A DNA stretch of 64,000 nt from Streptomyces diastaticus subsp. diastaticus. GTDB taxonomy: Bacteria; Actinomycetota; Actinomycetes; Streptomycetales; Streptomycetaceae. The position numbers were made by a program, and so were the translations under genes. Under the pieces are notes generated by a model, which was not told the DNA's origin, made no database searches, and was given only the letters and a program-made list of their open reading frames with translations. The stretch lies in assembly GCF_011170125.1 (NCBI RefSeq), contig NZ_BLLN01000005.1, positions 2,232,001 through 2,296,000 of the forward strand. The letters are read 5' to 3'. Positions within the stretch are counted from its first letter, which is position 1. Each line of letters starts with the position of its first letter. This document shows positions 51,147 to 59,988 of the stretch, piece by piece.

Positions 51147-52544
51147 TCAAGAGAAGAGTCGCCGCCAGGTCTCGCGGCCCGGACATCCGTCGGCGTCCTT
51201 GCCCCGCCGTCCCCGCGCGCGCTGGAAGTCGGCGGTGCCGCGCCGGTCGGCCTCGGGCCGGCGCGGCCCGGGGCCCTGCCGGTGGTGGCGGCCGGAGCCC
51301 TCGGCGACCGGTCGCCACCCGGGCCGCTCGACCGCGGGACGGCTCTGCCCCGGCCGGAAGAGGGCGGCCCCCGGGTGGGCGGGCACGGTCCCGGACGGCG
51401 GCGGGCCGGGCGGGCGGGCCGCCTTCCCCGCCGCGACGCCCTCGCCGCTCCCGCCGGCCGGGTACGACCAGGTCACGGGCGCCGGCAGCCCGTCGGCCTG
51501 CGACCCTCTCCAGCCCTCGGGGCGCTGGAACGCCGGGGTCGCCCGACGGTCGGCCTCGGGCCGCCGCGGGCCGGGCCCGTCCTGGTGGGGCCGCCCGCCG
51601 CCGCGCGCCACCAGCCGCTGCCCGAGCCGGGTCACGTGGGCGTTCCGCGCGCCCGGTCCGGAAGAGTCGGCGCCCGGACGGGCGCGGACGGGCCCGCTCG
51701 GGTCCGTCCGGCCGCCGCCGGCCAGGCCGCGGTACCGGTACGGAAGAAACCGCGCGCTGTTCGTCCAGTAGGCGTACGGGGTGGCCTGCCGGCGGGTGGC
51801 GGGGCGGGTCTGCTCGTACGCCGTGTACCGGGTGCGGGCGCTGTCGGTCCAGCCGCCGAAAAGGGTGACGTGCGAGCCGCCCTCCGGGTTCTCGGCATTG
51901 TGGAAGAGGAGAATGTCGCCGGGCTGCAAATCGTCCTTGGTGATGCGTTCCGCGACGCTCGCGAGACTTCCCGTCCATTCACTCCGGCCCAGATTCCATG
52001 CCATCGAGACGAATCCCGAACAGTCCTGCCGGTAGCCGTCGGACCAGTACCCGTCCATGGCGTACGGGACCTTCGCACGGGTCCATTTCTCGGCCCGCTC
52101 GATGATCTCCGCCCGGGTGGTCGGCCTGGGCGCGGGCGGGCCGCCGAGCGGTGTGGCGGTCGGCCCGGGCGGGCCGTACAGCGGGGCGACCGCCCCCTGC
52201 GGGCTGCCCGGCGCGACCTCCGTGACCCGTGGTGGGGGGCCCTGCGACGGTGGCGGTTCGCCGGCGAGGGCGGGGGTGAGATGGGCGCAGGCGGCGGTGG
52301 CCGCGGCGGCCGCCAGCAACAGGGCGCGGCGTACCCCGCGCGCGCCGCGCCGCCTCTCCCGGCGTGCCGCCGGAGATTCCCCGCCGGAATGCCGGAAACG
52401 GACGCATCCGGTACAGCCGCATTCGATCCCCGGACGGAATTCCTCGGAAAAGGGAATCGCCGCGCGCTCTCCCGCGCGGGCGGTGATGAATTCGACGCAC
52501 ATCTGCACGGGCGTCAGTTTCTCAACTGGGGGCGAAGGGCGCAT
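51147..52544 (-). CDS. Membrane-anchored NlpC/P60-type hydrolase with peptidoglycan-binding repeats
   Basis: 465 residues. An N-terminal cytoplasmic segment with CxCxxC (Cys42, 44, 47) precedes one membrane helix (~72-95) and a Pro-rich linker. A cysteine-peptidase-like domain (~143-270) has nucleophile Cys175 in DCSGFVSMAWNLG and His225 in GGSHVTLFGGW. Two C-terminal repeats follow (~310-385 and ~405-465), each with GPGPRRPEADRR...FQR...DADG-P-TW, resembling peptidoglycan-binding modules. It probably cleaves wall peptides or a glycan-linked substrate. The start ATG at 52544 is weak; ATG at 52502 is possible but would keep the cysteine motif. Confidence 0.8.
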   Translation of the reverse strand: MRPSPPVEKLTPVQMCVEFITARAGERAAIPFSEEFRPGIECGCTGCVRFRHSGGESPAARRERRRGARGVRRALLLAAAAATAACAHLTPALAGEPPPSQGPPPRVTEVAPGSPQGAVAPLYGPPGPTATPLGGPPAPRPTTRAEIIERAEKWTRAKVPYAMDGYWSDGYRQDCSGFVSMAWNLGRSEWTGSLASVAERITKDDLQPGDILLFHNAENPEGGSHVTLFGGWTDSARTRYTAYEQTRPATRRQATPYAYWTNSARFLPYRYRGLAGGGRTDPSGPVRARPGADSSGPGARNAHVTRLGQRLVARGGGRPHQDGPGPRRPEADRRATPAFQRPEGWRGSQADGLPAPVTWSYPAGGSGEGVAAGKAARPPGPPPSGTVPAHPGAALFRPGQSRPAVERPGWRPVAEGSGRHHRQGPGPRRPEADRRGTADFQRARGRRGKDADGCPGRETWRRLFS

Positions 52545-52742
52545 GTTGACGGTACGACGGACGGCGCCGGCGGGCGCCCGCCGAAAGGGTGCGGTGCCGG
52601 GCGCCTCGCCGCGTACGCGGAGCGGCTCGCCCCCGCCGACCGGCCCGCCACCCGGACCCGGTGACGCGGGTCACTCCCGGCCCCGCCGGGGCGGGTGCAC
52701 CGACCACCCCTCGACGTCGGGTAGAGTTGCGCAGGTCAGCAC

Positions 52743-52816
52743 GCGCCGCTAGCTCAGTTGGTTAGAGCAGCTGACTCTTAATCAGCGGGTCCGGGGTTCG
52801 AGTCCCTGGCGGCGCA
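52743..52816 (+). tRNA. tRNA-Lys(CTT), copy 3
   Basis: Identical 74 nucleotides to copies 1 and 2, anticodon CTT. A -10-like TAGAGT lies at 52722-52727. Its downstream terminator differs from those of the other two copies. Confidence 0.97.
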
Positions 52817-52821
52817 CAGAC

Positions 52822-52860
52822 ACGGAAGAGGCCCCCTGCTCCACAGGGGGCCTCTTCCGT
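52822..52860 (+). terminator. Terminator after tRNA-Lys copy 3
   Basis: Perfect 17-base arms (52822-52838 and 52844-52860), 5-base loop, followed by TTGTT. Confidence 0.9.
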
Positions 52861-53265
52861 TGTTCCCCCCGGGGGCGGGAGCCGGTCCCGCAGGGGCGTG
52901 CTCCCGCCCATGCGCGCCCCCACCCCGCCCTCGCGAGCCCCCGGTACGGGACCCTCTTGCGATCATGCGTGCGCGCGTAGAACCCTGACCTGGAGCCGCG
53001 GGCCCGGACGAGACGGGCGTCACAGGACACCGGGGGGACCGGACGGCCGCGCGGGGGAGGCGGGGAGGGGGCCCGTTCGAAAACAGGCGCGGCTGAGGGC
53101 ATCATGCAACCGGAAGGCCGCCCGAACTGTCTGAGGTGAGGGACGCCGCGCCGCCCAGGCGCGGGCACGCCTCCCACTGACGCGTCCGCGAGGTCCAGGG
53201 GAGACCCTCGCCGGGCGAAGGACCGACGACCACGCGGGCGCGCCCGCGTGCGGGGGGAATGAGAC
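52861..53265. other. Leader/promoter region of cslA
   Basis: 405 bases between the tRNA terminator and cslA. No gene recognised. AT-richer patches near 52960 and 53075-53130 may hold promoter elements; a perfect 20-base palindrome sits directly before the cslA ribosome-binding site. Confidence 0.5.
53231..53250. promoter_or_regulatory. Perfect 20-bp palindrome directly upstream of cslA ribosome-binding site
   Basis: CACGCGGGCG followed by its exact reverse complement, ending one base before the GGGGGGAA ribosome site and 15 bases before the cslA ATG. Could be an operator or an mRNA hairpin controlling translation; no known consensus is matched. Confidence 0.6.
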
Positions 53266-55221
53266 ATGACGTCGAGCCCGACGGGTGGGCGGAGCGAATC
53301 CGACCCGTCACAGACCACCCAGCTGCGGGCGGTGTCGCACCGCACGGGCGGCGCGCGACGCATCAAGAAGACGCTGCCGCGCTACGACTACGAGCACTAC
53401 AGCCGGCTCGCCGGCCCGCTCACGCAGCCGGACCCGTCCAAGCCGTACAAGGTCCGCTACCGCTCGCTCCTCTCCGAGGAGCCCCACCGCATCCGCGCGG
53501 CCGCCCTGCTCTGCGCCGCTCCCCTGCTCTCGCTCACCCTCTTCGTCTGGCTGATGCAGCCCGAGCACTGGACCGAGCGGGACTACCCGGCGTACGACTT
53601 CCTGCCCGCGCTGGACACGGTCATGCTCGTCTCGATCGGACTGATCGAGTTCTTCCGCTGCATGAACGTGATATCCAACGCGCACGCCACCCTCGTCGCC
53701 CGCGATCCGATACCCGTGGTGCCCGAGACGGGCACCAAGGTCGCCTTCCTCACCTCGTTCGTGCCCGGCAAGGAGCCGATCGAGATGGTGACGAAGACCC
53801 TGGAGGCGGCGGTCAAGCTGCGCCACCGGGGGCTGCTCCACATCTGGCTGCTGGACGAGGGGAACGACCCCGAGGTCCGCGAGGTCTGCGCGCGGCTCGG
53901 CGTCCACCACTTCTCCCGCAAGGGCGTGGCCCGCTGGAACCAGGCGAAGGGCCCGCACCGCGCCAGGACCAAGCACGGCAACTACAACGCCTGGCTCGAC
54001 GCGCACGGCGACGACTACGACTTCTTCGCCTCCGTCGACACCGACCACGTGCCGCTCCCCAACTACCTGGAGCGGATGCTCGGCTTCTTCCGCGACCCGG
54101 ACGTCGGCTTCGTCATCGGCCCGCAGGTCTACGGCAACTACGACACCTTCGTCACCAAGGCCGCCGAGTCGCAGCAGTTCCTCTTCCACGCGCTGATCCA
54201 GCGGGCGGGCAACCGCTACGGCGCGCCGATGTTCGTCGGCACCTCCAACGCGGTCCGCATCAAGGCCCTGAAGCAGATCGGCGGCCTGTACGACTCGATC
54301 ACCGAGGACATGGCGACCGGGTTCGAGATGCACCGCGCCAAGAACCCGGCGACGGGCAGGAAATGGCGTTCCGTCTACACGCCGGACGTACTGGCCGTCG
54401 GTGAGGGCCCGACCGCCTGGACCGACTTCTTCACCCAGCAGCTGCGCTGGTCGCGCGGGACGTACGAGACGATCCTCAAGCAGTACTGGAAGGGCTTCTA
54501 CTCGCTGCCGCCGACGAAGCTCTTCAACTACACGATGATGATCGTCTTCTATCCGATGTCGGCACTGAACTGGATCCTGGCCGCGCTCTCCTGCGCCCTC
54601 TTCCTCGGCCTCGGCGCCTCCGGCGTCAACATCGACCCGACGATCTGGCTGATGCTCTACGGCAACGCCTCCGCGCTCCAGATCGGCCTGTACATCTGGA
54701 ACCGCCGCCACAACGTCTCCCCGCACGAGCCGGAGGGCTCCGGCGGCGTGGCGGGGATGGCGATGTCGGCGATGTCGGCGCCGCTGTACGCCCGCTCGCT
54801 GATGGACTCGGTGCTGCGCCGCAAGAGCAGGTTCGTGGTGACGCCCAAGGGCGACTCCTCCAGCCCGGACACGCTCTTCGGCACCTTCCGCATCCACCTC
54901 TTCTTCATCCTCGTCTTCGGTGCCTCGGTGGCGGTGTCGTTCTTCTTCGGCAACAACCACCCCGCCATGATCGTCTGGGCCACGCTCGCCCTGCTGATCA
55001 CGGCCGCGCCGATCGCCGTCTGGCGCCTGTCGATGCGCCAGGAGCGCAGGAGCAGGGCCGCGCACGCGGCGGGCCGCCCCCTGCCCACCGCTCCGGGGCC
55101 GGACGCCGGACCACTCCCGCCGGAGCCGGACGGCCGGCCGCCGGACCACGGCCCGGCCGGGCCCGCCTGGGCCGCGAACGACCAGACGATGCAGACAGCC
55201 CTCGGGGGACGTAAGAAATGA
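53266..55221 (+). CDS. cslA: Cellulose-synthase-like family 2 glycosyltransferase CslA
   Basis: 651-residue membrane glycosyltransferase that polymerises a beta-glycan at hyphal tips, needed for normal development in streptomycetes. The cytoplasmic N-terminus precedes helices at ~78-97 and ~113-132. GT2 motifs are VDTDH with D258/D260, TED at 346-348 and QQLRW at 391-395. At least four C-terminal helices follow (for example TMMIVFYPMSALNWILAALS, IHLFFILVFGASVAVSFFFG). The disordered C-terminus is Pro/Gly-rich. GGGGGGAA precedes the ATG. The stop overlaps glxA by ATGA, so the pair is coupled. Confidence 0.95.
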   Translation: MTSSPTGGRSESDPSQTTQLRAVSHRTGGARRIKKTLPRYDYEHYSRLAGPLTQPDPSKPYKVRYRSLLSEEPHRIRAAALLCAAPLLSLTLFVWLMQPEHWTERDYPAYDFLPALDTVMLVSIGLIEFFRCMNVISNAHATLVARDPIPVVPETGTKVAFLTSFVPGKEPIEMVTKTLEAAVKLRHRGLLHIWLLDEGNDPEVREVCARLGVHHFSRKGVARWNQAKGPHRARTKHGNYNAWLDAHGDDYDFFASVDTDHVPLPNYLERMLGFFRDPDVGFVIGPQVYGNYDTFVTKAAESQQFLFHALIQRAGNRYGAPMFVGTSNAVRIKALKQIGGLYDSITEDMATGFEMHRAKNPATGRKWRSVYTPDVLAVGEGPTAWTDFFTQQLRWSRGTYETILKQYWKGFYSLPPTKLFNYTMMIVFYPMSALNWILAALSCALFLGLGASGVNIDPTIWLMLYGNASALQIGLYIWNRRHNVSPHEPEGSGGVAGMAMSAMSAPLYARSLMDSVLRRKSRFVVTPKGDSSSPDTLFGTFRIHLFFILVFGASVAVSFFFGNNHPAMIVWATLALLITAAPIAVWRLSMRQERRSRAAHAAGRPLPTAPGPDAGPLPPEPDGRPPDHGPAGPAWAANDQTMQTALGGRKK

Positions 55222-57161
55222 CCGACCGCTTCACCAGCCGCCGCCGGGCCCGCCGTCTCGCCATCGGCGGTGCCGTGGTCCTGGCCGTCGCGGGCATGAA
55301 CGGGCCCGCGCTGTACCGTTTCGGCTCCGCCCAGTACCACGAGTACAAGATCAACCGGCCGGAGTACAAGGCGGAGAACGGGCACTGGGACTTCGTCGAC
55401 ATGCCGGCGAAGTACCGGCTCAACACCATCCACGCGGCGCTGCTGCACACCGGGAAGGTGCTGCTGGTCGCCGGCTCCGGCAACAACCAGGCCAACTTCG
55501 ACGCGAAGAAGTTCGACACCGTCCTGTGGGACCCGGCCGAGAACACCTTCAAGAACATCCACACCCCCAACGACCTCTTCTGCACCGGCCACACCCAACT
55601 CGGCGACGGCAAACTGCTGGTGGCCGGCGGCACGAAGCGGTACGAGAAGCTGAAGGGCGACGTCACCAAGGCCGGCGGCCTGATGGTGGTGCACAACGAG
55701 GACCCGGACGCGCCGAAGACCATCAAGGCCGGGACCAAGTTCACCGGCAAGGAGAACGGCCGGACGTTCGTCGCCAAGGACAACATCACCGTCGAACGCG
55801 CCGAGAAGGTCTTCGACAAGGAGACCGGCGCCTTCCTGCGGACCGAGGCGGGCCTCGGCCGGGTCTACGTCGAGGCGGAGCGCAGCGGCCGCGAGTACGA
55901 GACCGGCACCGAGGACAACTACCGCATCCAGGGCCTCAAGGGCTCCGACACCCGCAACCTGTACGGCATCGCACAGAAGCTCGCCCTGGACAAGAAGGAC
56001 TTCCAGGGCATCAAGGACGCCTACGAGTTCGACCCGGTCGCGGAGAAGTACATACCCGTCGACCCGATGAACGAGGCCCGCTGGTACCCGACCCTCACCA
56101 CGCTCTCCGACGGGAAGGTCCTCAGCCTCTCCGGCCTGGACGAGATCGGCCAGATCGTCCCGGGCAAGAACGAGGTCTACGACCCCGAGACCAAGAAGTG
56201 GACGTACACCGAGGGCGTCCGGCAACTGCCGACCTACCCGGCGGTCTTCCTGCTCCCCGACGGCCAGCTCTTCTACTCCGGCTCCAACGCGGGCTACGGC
56301 CCGGCGGACGTCGGCCGCGACCCGGGCATCTGGAACTTCGAGACCAACAAGTTCCGCAAGCTGCCGGGGCTCAGCGACCCGAAGCTGATGGAGACCTCCG
56401 CGACGGTGCTGCTGCCGCCCGCGCAGGACGAGCGGTTCATGGTGGTCGGCGGCGGCGGGGTCGGTGAGTCCGAGCGGTCCAGCGAGAAGACCCGGATCAT
56501 CGACCTGAAGGACGACACCCCGCGCTTCACCGACGGGCCGTCCCTCGACAAGGGCACCCGCTACCCGCAGACCTCGGTCCTCCCCGACGACAGCGTGCTG
56601 ATCACCGGCGGCTCCGAGGACTACCGGGGCCGCGGGGACTCCGACATCAAGGAGGCCCGGCTGTACGACACCGAGGCGAACACCCTGCGCCGGGTGGCCG
56701 ACCCGGCGGTGGGCCGCAACTACCACTCCGGGTCGATCCTGCTGCCCGACGGCCGCGTCGTGATCTTCGGCTCGGACCCGCTCTACGCGGACGAGGGCAA
56801 CACCAAGCCGGGCACCTTCGACCAGCGCATCGAGATCTACACGCCGCCGTACCTCTACAAGGACGCCCGGCCGACGCTGAGCGGCGGCCCGAAGGAGATG
56901 GCCCGGGGCGAGAGCGCCGTCTTCGACTCGCTGCAGGCCGCCTCCATCAAGGAGGCCCGGCTCATCCGGCCGAGCGCCTCCACCCACGTCACCGACGTGG
57001 ACCAGCGCTCGATCGCGCTGGACATGGAGAAGACGGACGACGGCATCGAGGTGACGATCCCGAAGAACCGCAACCTCGTCCAGGACGGCTGGTACATGCT
57101 CTTCGCCGTGGACGACGCGGGGACGCCCTCGAAGGCGGTCTGGGTGCACATCGACAGCTGA
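55218..57161 (+). CDS. glxA: Mono-copper radical oxidase GlxA (galactose-oxidase-like)
   Basis: 647-residue membrane-anchored oxidase acting on the CslA-made glycan. An N-terminal signal-anchor (~11-30) is followed by a Kelch-type propeller. Active-site residues by comparison with galactose oxidase are Cys122 (DLFCTGH), expected to cross-link with Tyr290 (NEARWYPTLTTLSDG), copper ligands Tyr502-His503 (GRNYHSGS) and His590 (STHVTDVDQR). Trp289 next to Tyr290 matches the stacking tryptophan described for GlxA of S. lividans. Translationally coupled to cslA. Ends shortly before a strong bidirectional terminator. Confidence 0.96.
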   Translation: MTDRFTSRRRARRLAIGGAVVLAVAGMNGPALYRFGSAQYHEYKINRPEYKAENGHWDFVDMPAKYRLNTIHAALLHTGKVLLVAGSGNNQANFDAKKFDTVLWDPAENTFKNIHTPNDLFCTGHTQLGDGKLLVAGGTKRYEKLKGDVTKAGGLMVVHNEDPDAPKTIKAGTKFTGKENGRTFVAKDNITVERAEKVFDKETGAFLRTEAGLGRVYVEAERSGREYETGTEDNYRIQGLKGSDTRNLYGIAQKLALDKKDFQGIKDAYEFDPVAEKYIPVDPMNEARWYPTLTTLSDGKVLSLSGLDEIGQIVPGKNEVYDPETKKWTYTEGVRQLPTYPAVFLLPDGQLFYSGSNAGYGPADVGRDPGIWNFETNKFRKLPGLSDPKLMETSATVLLPPAQDERFMVVGGGGVGESERSSEKTRIIDLKDDTPRFTDGPSLDKGTRYPQTSVLPDDSVLITGGSEDYRGRGDSDIKEARLYDTEANTLRRVADPAVGRNYHSGSILLPDGRVVIFGSDPLYADEGNTKPGTFDQRIEIYTPPYLYKDARPTLSGGPKEMARGESAVFDSLQAASIKEARLIRPSASTHVTDVDQRSIALDMEKTDDGIEVTIPKNRNLVQDGWYMLFAVDDAGTPSKAVWVHIDS

Positions 57162-57180
57162 CACCCGACTCGGCCCGCGC

Positions 57181-57224
57181 ATGAGGAAGGGCGCCCCCAC
57201 CGTGGTGGGGGCGCCCTTCCTCAT
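57181..57224. terminator. Bidirectional terminator between glxA and cslZ
   Basis: Perfect 20-base arms (57181-57200 and 57205-57224) with a 4-base loop, between convergent genes 20 bases past glxA and 26 bases past the cslZ stop. Confidence 0.92.
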
Positions 57225-57249
57225 GGGTGCCGGCGCCGGCCGGCCGGCG

Positions 57250-58278
57250 CTACTTCGCCGCCTTCGCCAGCCCCAGCGCGTACTCGGGCCACCACTGCCC
57301 GGCCTTCGGACCGCCCTTGCACTCGCCGTCGGACTCGCCGGGGCGCTTGATCCACAGGTAGGCGTCGACCAGGTCGTCGCCGGTCCTGGTGGTGGGGGCC
57401 TCGCCGAGGGCGCGGCCGGGCGGGTTGCACCAGCGCTCGGCCGGGTCGCCGTCGGTGAAGGGGCCGTTGCCGTTGCGGCTCGTGTCCACCACGAAGGGCT
57501 TGTCCGCCACCTTGGCGGAGAGCTCCTTGCCGTAGGCGACGGAGTCCTCGGTGGAGTAGAAGTTGGAGACGTTGACCGAGAAGCCGTCGGCCTCGGCGAC
57601 GCCCGCCCAGGTCAGCGGCTCGAAGATCTGGTCGGGCTTGCCCCAGCCGGCGTTGCCCGCGTCGAGGTAGACCTTGGTGTCGGGCAGCGCCTTGAGGGTC
57701 TTGATCGCCCCCTTGAGCAGGTCGTACCGCTCCTCGTGGAACTGCTCCGGCGTGCAGCCGTCGACCAGGTGGAGGACGGCGTCCGGTTCGAGGATGACGG
57801 TGGCGGGGCGGTCGCCGATGCCCTTGGCGACCGAGTCGACGAAGGCGCGGTACGCGTCGCCGTCGGCGGCGCCGCCGCCCGAGTAGTTGCCGCAGTCGCG
57901 GTGCGGGATGTTGTAGAGGACCAGCAGTGCCTCGCGGTCGGCGGCCTTGGCGGCCTCGGTGAAGCCGCGCGCCTCCTCCTCGGGCTTCTCCGTGCCCAGC
58001 CAGTCGGCGACGGGCTGCTCCGCGATACGGCGGACCAGCGCGGCCTCGTCCTTCCTGCCGTCGTCCTCGTAGGTGGCGACCTGCCGGGCCGCGTTGCCGT
58101 CCGGGTTGACCCAGTACGGGTCCTCGCCCTTGGGCTGCTGGCTCACGCCGGGCTTCGCCTCGGGCTCCTCGCCGGAGGAACCGGAACAGCCGGACAGCAG
58201 CAGCGCCGCCCCCACGGCCACCGCTCCCGCCCCCCGGCGCCGGAACCCTCGGCCGCGGCCGGTGTCTTTGCCGTACAT
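57250..58278 (-). CDS. cslZ: GH6 endoglucanase-like lipoprotein CslZ
   Basis: 342 residues. Signal peptide with lipobox LLSGCSG (Cys31), then a GH6 catalytic domain: LVLYNIPHRDCGNYSGGGA, VILEPDAVLHL (catalytic Asp region), VYLDAGNAGWG, FSVNVSNFYSTEDSVAYGK, VVDTSRNGNGP and WCNPPGRALG. GH6 enzymes cleave beta-1,4-glucan with inversion. The position next to cslA-glxA implies trimming of the nascent glycan. The start ATG at 58278 has GAGGGGGAG upstream; the longer frame is not supported. Transcribed convergently to glxA. Confidence 0.93.
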   Translation of the reverse strand: MYGKDTGRGRGFRRRGAGAVAVGAALLLSGCSGSSGEEPEAKPGVSQQPKGEDPYWVNPDGNAARQVATYEDDGRKDEAALVRRIAEQPVADWLGTEKPEEEARGFTEAAKAADREALLVLYNIPHRDCGNYSGGGAADGDAYRAFVDSVAKGIGDRPATVILEPDAVLHLVDGCTPEQFHEERYDLLKGAIKTLKALPDTKVYLDAGNAGWGKPDQIFEPLTWAGVAEADGFSVNVSNFYSTEDSVAYGKELSAKVADKPFVVDTSRNGNGPFTDGDPAERWCNPPGRALGEAPTTRTGDDLVDAYLWIKRPGESDGECKGGPKAGQWWPEYALGLAKAAK

Positions 58279-58391
58279 CCACTCCCCCTCGGGTGCACCG
58301 TCGTGCGGCAATCCTGACATAGCCGGGCGGCGCGGTGGCCGTGTCCCGGGGCGGGGAGACGGCCACCGTGCCGACGGGAGCACCGCGCGGT

Positions 58392-59219
58392 TCAGGGGGC
58401 CATCGCCATGGAGGGCAGCAGGGCCTCGCCGCTCCCGGCGCGGCGCACCCCGGCCGGGGGCGGGACGGCCGCCTCCGTGAGGGGCCCGGTGCCGGCCGTC
58501 TCGGCGCGGGCGGCCCGCGCGGTGCGGCCCTCGGCCGCGTTCCCGGCCTCGGCCTCGTCGGCGGTGGCGGTGCCGGTGAGGTAGGCCGAGACGACGACGT
58601 TGGCGGTGTAGGTGTTGCGGGCCTTGTCGAAGGTGCCGCCGCAGGTGATCAGGCGCAGCTCCGCGCGCCCCTCCTGCCGCGGGGCGTACGCCTTCTGCGC
58701 GTCGAACCCCTCGCGCTCCAGCACCTGGACGTCCTCGACGGTGAACTCGGCGATCGTGCCGTCCTCCCGTGCCACCCGGACACGGGCGCCGGGTTCGGTG
58801 GCGCTCAGGGTGTAGAAGACGGCGGGCCGGGTGCGGGTGTCGACGTGGCCGACGAGCAGGGCCGCGCCCTCCTCGCCGGGCTGGGGCCCGGAGTCGTACC
58901 AGCCCACGGTGTCCGGGGTGTCGAACGACGGCGGGGCGACGGCTCCCCTCTCGTCGAGGCCGCGCGAGACGACCTCGGCCGAGGAGACGCCGACGGACGG
59001 GACGTCGACCCGCACCGGGGGCGAGGCGGGCAGCGGGTCGTGGGCGGGCGGCAGGTCGGCGCCGGCCGCGCCGCCCACCGCCGAGGACCGCCCGCTGCCC
59101 GTGCCCGGCGGCGGCGAGCCGTCGGAGACCTCGCGCCCCCAGATCCACAGGCCGAGCAGCAGCACGGCCCACGCCGCGGTGGTGATCAGCCTGCTGTGCG
59201 CGCGCTTGCCTTCGGCCAT
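58392..59219 (-). CDS. Class F sortase
   Basis: 275 residues. N-terminal membrane anchor (LITTAAWAVLLLGLWIWG), Pro/Gly-rich linker, then the sortase barrel (~70-216) with catalytic His125 (LLVGHVDT), Cys193 (LRLITCGGTF) and Arg201. Class F sortases are the actinobacterial group of unclear function. An unusual Ala/Thr/Glu-rich C-terminal tail (~217-275) follows the barrel. It starts 2 bases after the stop of the secreted protein gene upstream, so the two form an operon. Confidence 0.92.
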   Translation of the reverse strand: MAEGKRAHSRLITTAAWAVLLLGLWIWGREVSDGSPPPGTGSGRSSAVGGAAGADLPPAHDPLPASPPVRVDVPSVGVSSAEVVSRGLDERGAVAPPSFDTPDTVGWYDSGPQPGEEGAALLVGHVDTRTRPAVFYTLSATEPGARVRVAREDGTIAEFTVEDVQVLEREGFDAQKAYAPRQEGRAELRLITCGGTFDKARNTYTANVVVSAYLTGTATADEAEAGNAAEGRTARAARAETAGTGPLTEAAVPPPAGVRRAGSGEALLPSMAMAP

Positions 59220-59221
59220 GG

Positions 59222-59791
59222 TCAGTCCGTACGCCTGCCGCGGCGCAGCCGGTGGCCGGCGAAGGCGAGGACCGCGGCCGAGACGAGGGCGCCGCCGACG
59301 ACCGCCTGCGAGACGCCGGGACCCTCGTTGCCCGTCGCCTCGGCTGCGACCTCGGCGGTGCCGCCGCCACCGGCGCTCACCGGGGCGTGCGGGCGCGGCT
59401 TGTGGTGGACGACGGTGACCGTACCGCGGGCGTGCCGGTTGCCCTTGTCCTTGCAGTCCACCTTTATCTCGTACTGGCGGGGCTCGGCGTCCGACCGGAT
59501 CCGGGCCTCCGCGTAGAGCTCGCCGCGGTCGGCCGAGGGGGCGAACCAGGCGTCCCCGGCGAACGCCTCCGAGAACCCGACGGCCTCCTTGCCCCGGCAG
59601 ACGTCGACGCGCAGGGTGACCTCGCCGCCCGGTGAGACGGTGGACGGGGAGACGGTGACCCGTCCCGGGCGGTGGTGGTTGCCGTGGTTCTCCTCGTCAC
59701 CGGCGACCGCGGCGGAGGCGGCGGCGAGGGGGGTCAGGGTCAGTGCGGCGGCCAGCGCGGCGGCACGCACGGTGATGCGGTGAATGCGCAT
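59222..59791 (-). CDS. Secreted protein with C-terminal membrane anchor, partner of class F sortase
   Basis: 189 residues. Signal peptide (VRAAALAAALTLTPLAAASA) followed by a His/Asn-rich stretch (EENHGNHHRPG). An Ig-like beta domain comes next (~45-125: VTVSPSTVSPGGEVTLRVDV, QYEIKVDCKDKGNRHARGTV) with two cysteines (VDVCRG, VDCKDK). A Gly/Ala linker and a C-terminal helix with RLRRGRR tail end the protein. No LPxTG-type motif precedes the helix. The start ATG at 59791 has AGGAGG upstream. The operon with the sortase suggests a substrate or cofactor relationship. Family otherwise unknown. Confidence 0.85.
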   Translation of the reverse strand: MRIHRITVRAAALAAALTLTPLAAASAAVAGDEENHGNHHRPGRVTVSPSTVSPGGEVTLRVDVCRGKEAVGFSEAFAGDAWFAPSADRGELYAEARIRSDAEPRQYEIKVDCKDKGNRHARGTVTVVHHKPRPHAPVSAGGGGTAEVAAEATGNEGPGVSQAVVGGALVSAAVLAFAGHRLRRGRRTD

Positions 59792-59988
59792 GGTGAACCT
59801 CCTGTCCTCCGCAGGTTCACCCGCCCTCCGGGGCGGCGCCACTCGGCTGCGCGGGGAAGGGCGGCGCGTCGGGCGAGGGTTGCGCCGTCCGGGTGACCGC
59901 CCGGCGGCCGGGCTCCCGGCGGCGTGGGTCCCGGGCCCTGGGTAGGCTGTTGATCCCATGAGCAACGCGTAGGCAGGAGCCCGCACCC

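Noticed and set aside
33147..52816. Integrated mobile element bounded by tRNA-Lys copies
   Set aside because: No integrase, excisionase, relaxase or transposase lies between the copies, and gene content and base composition match the rest of the window.
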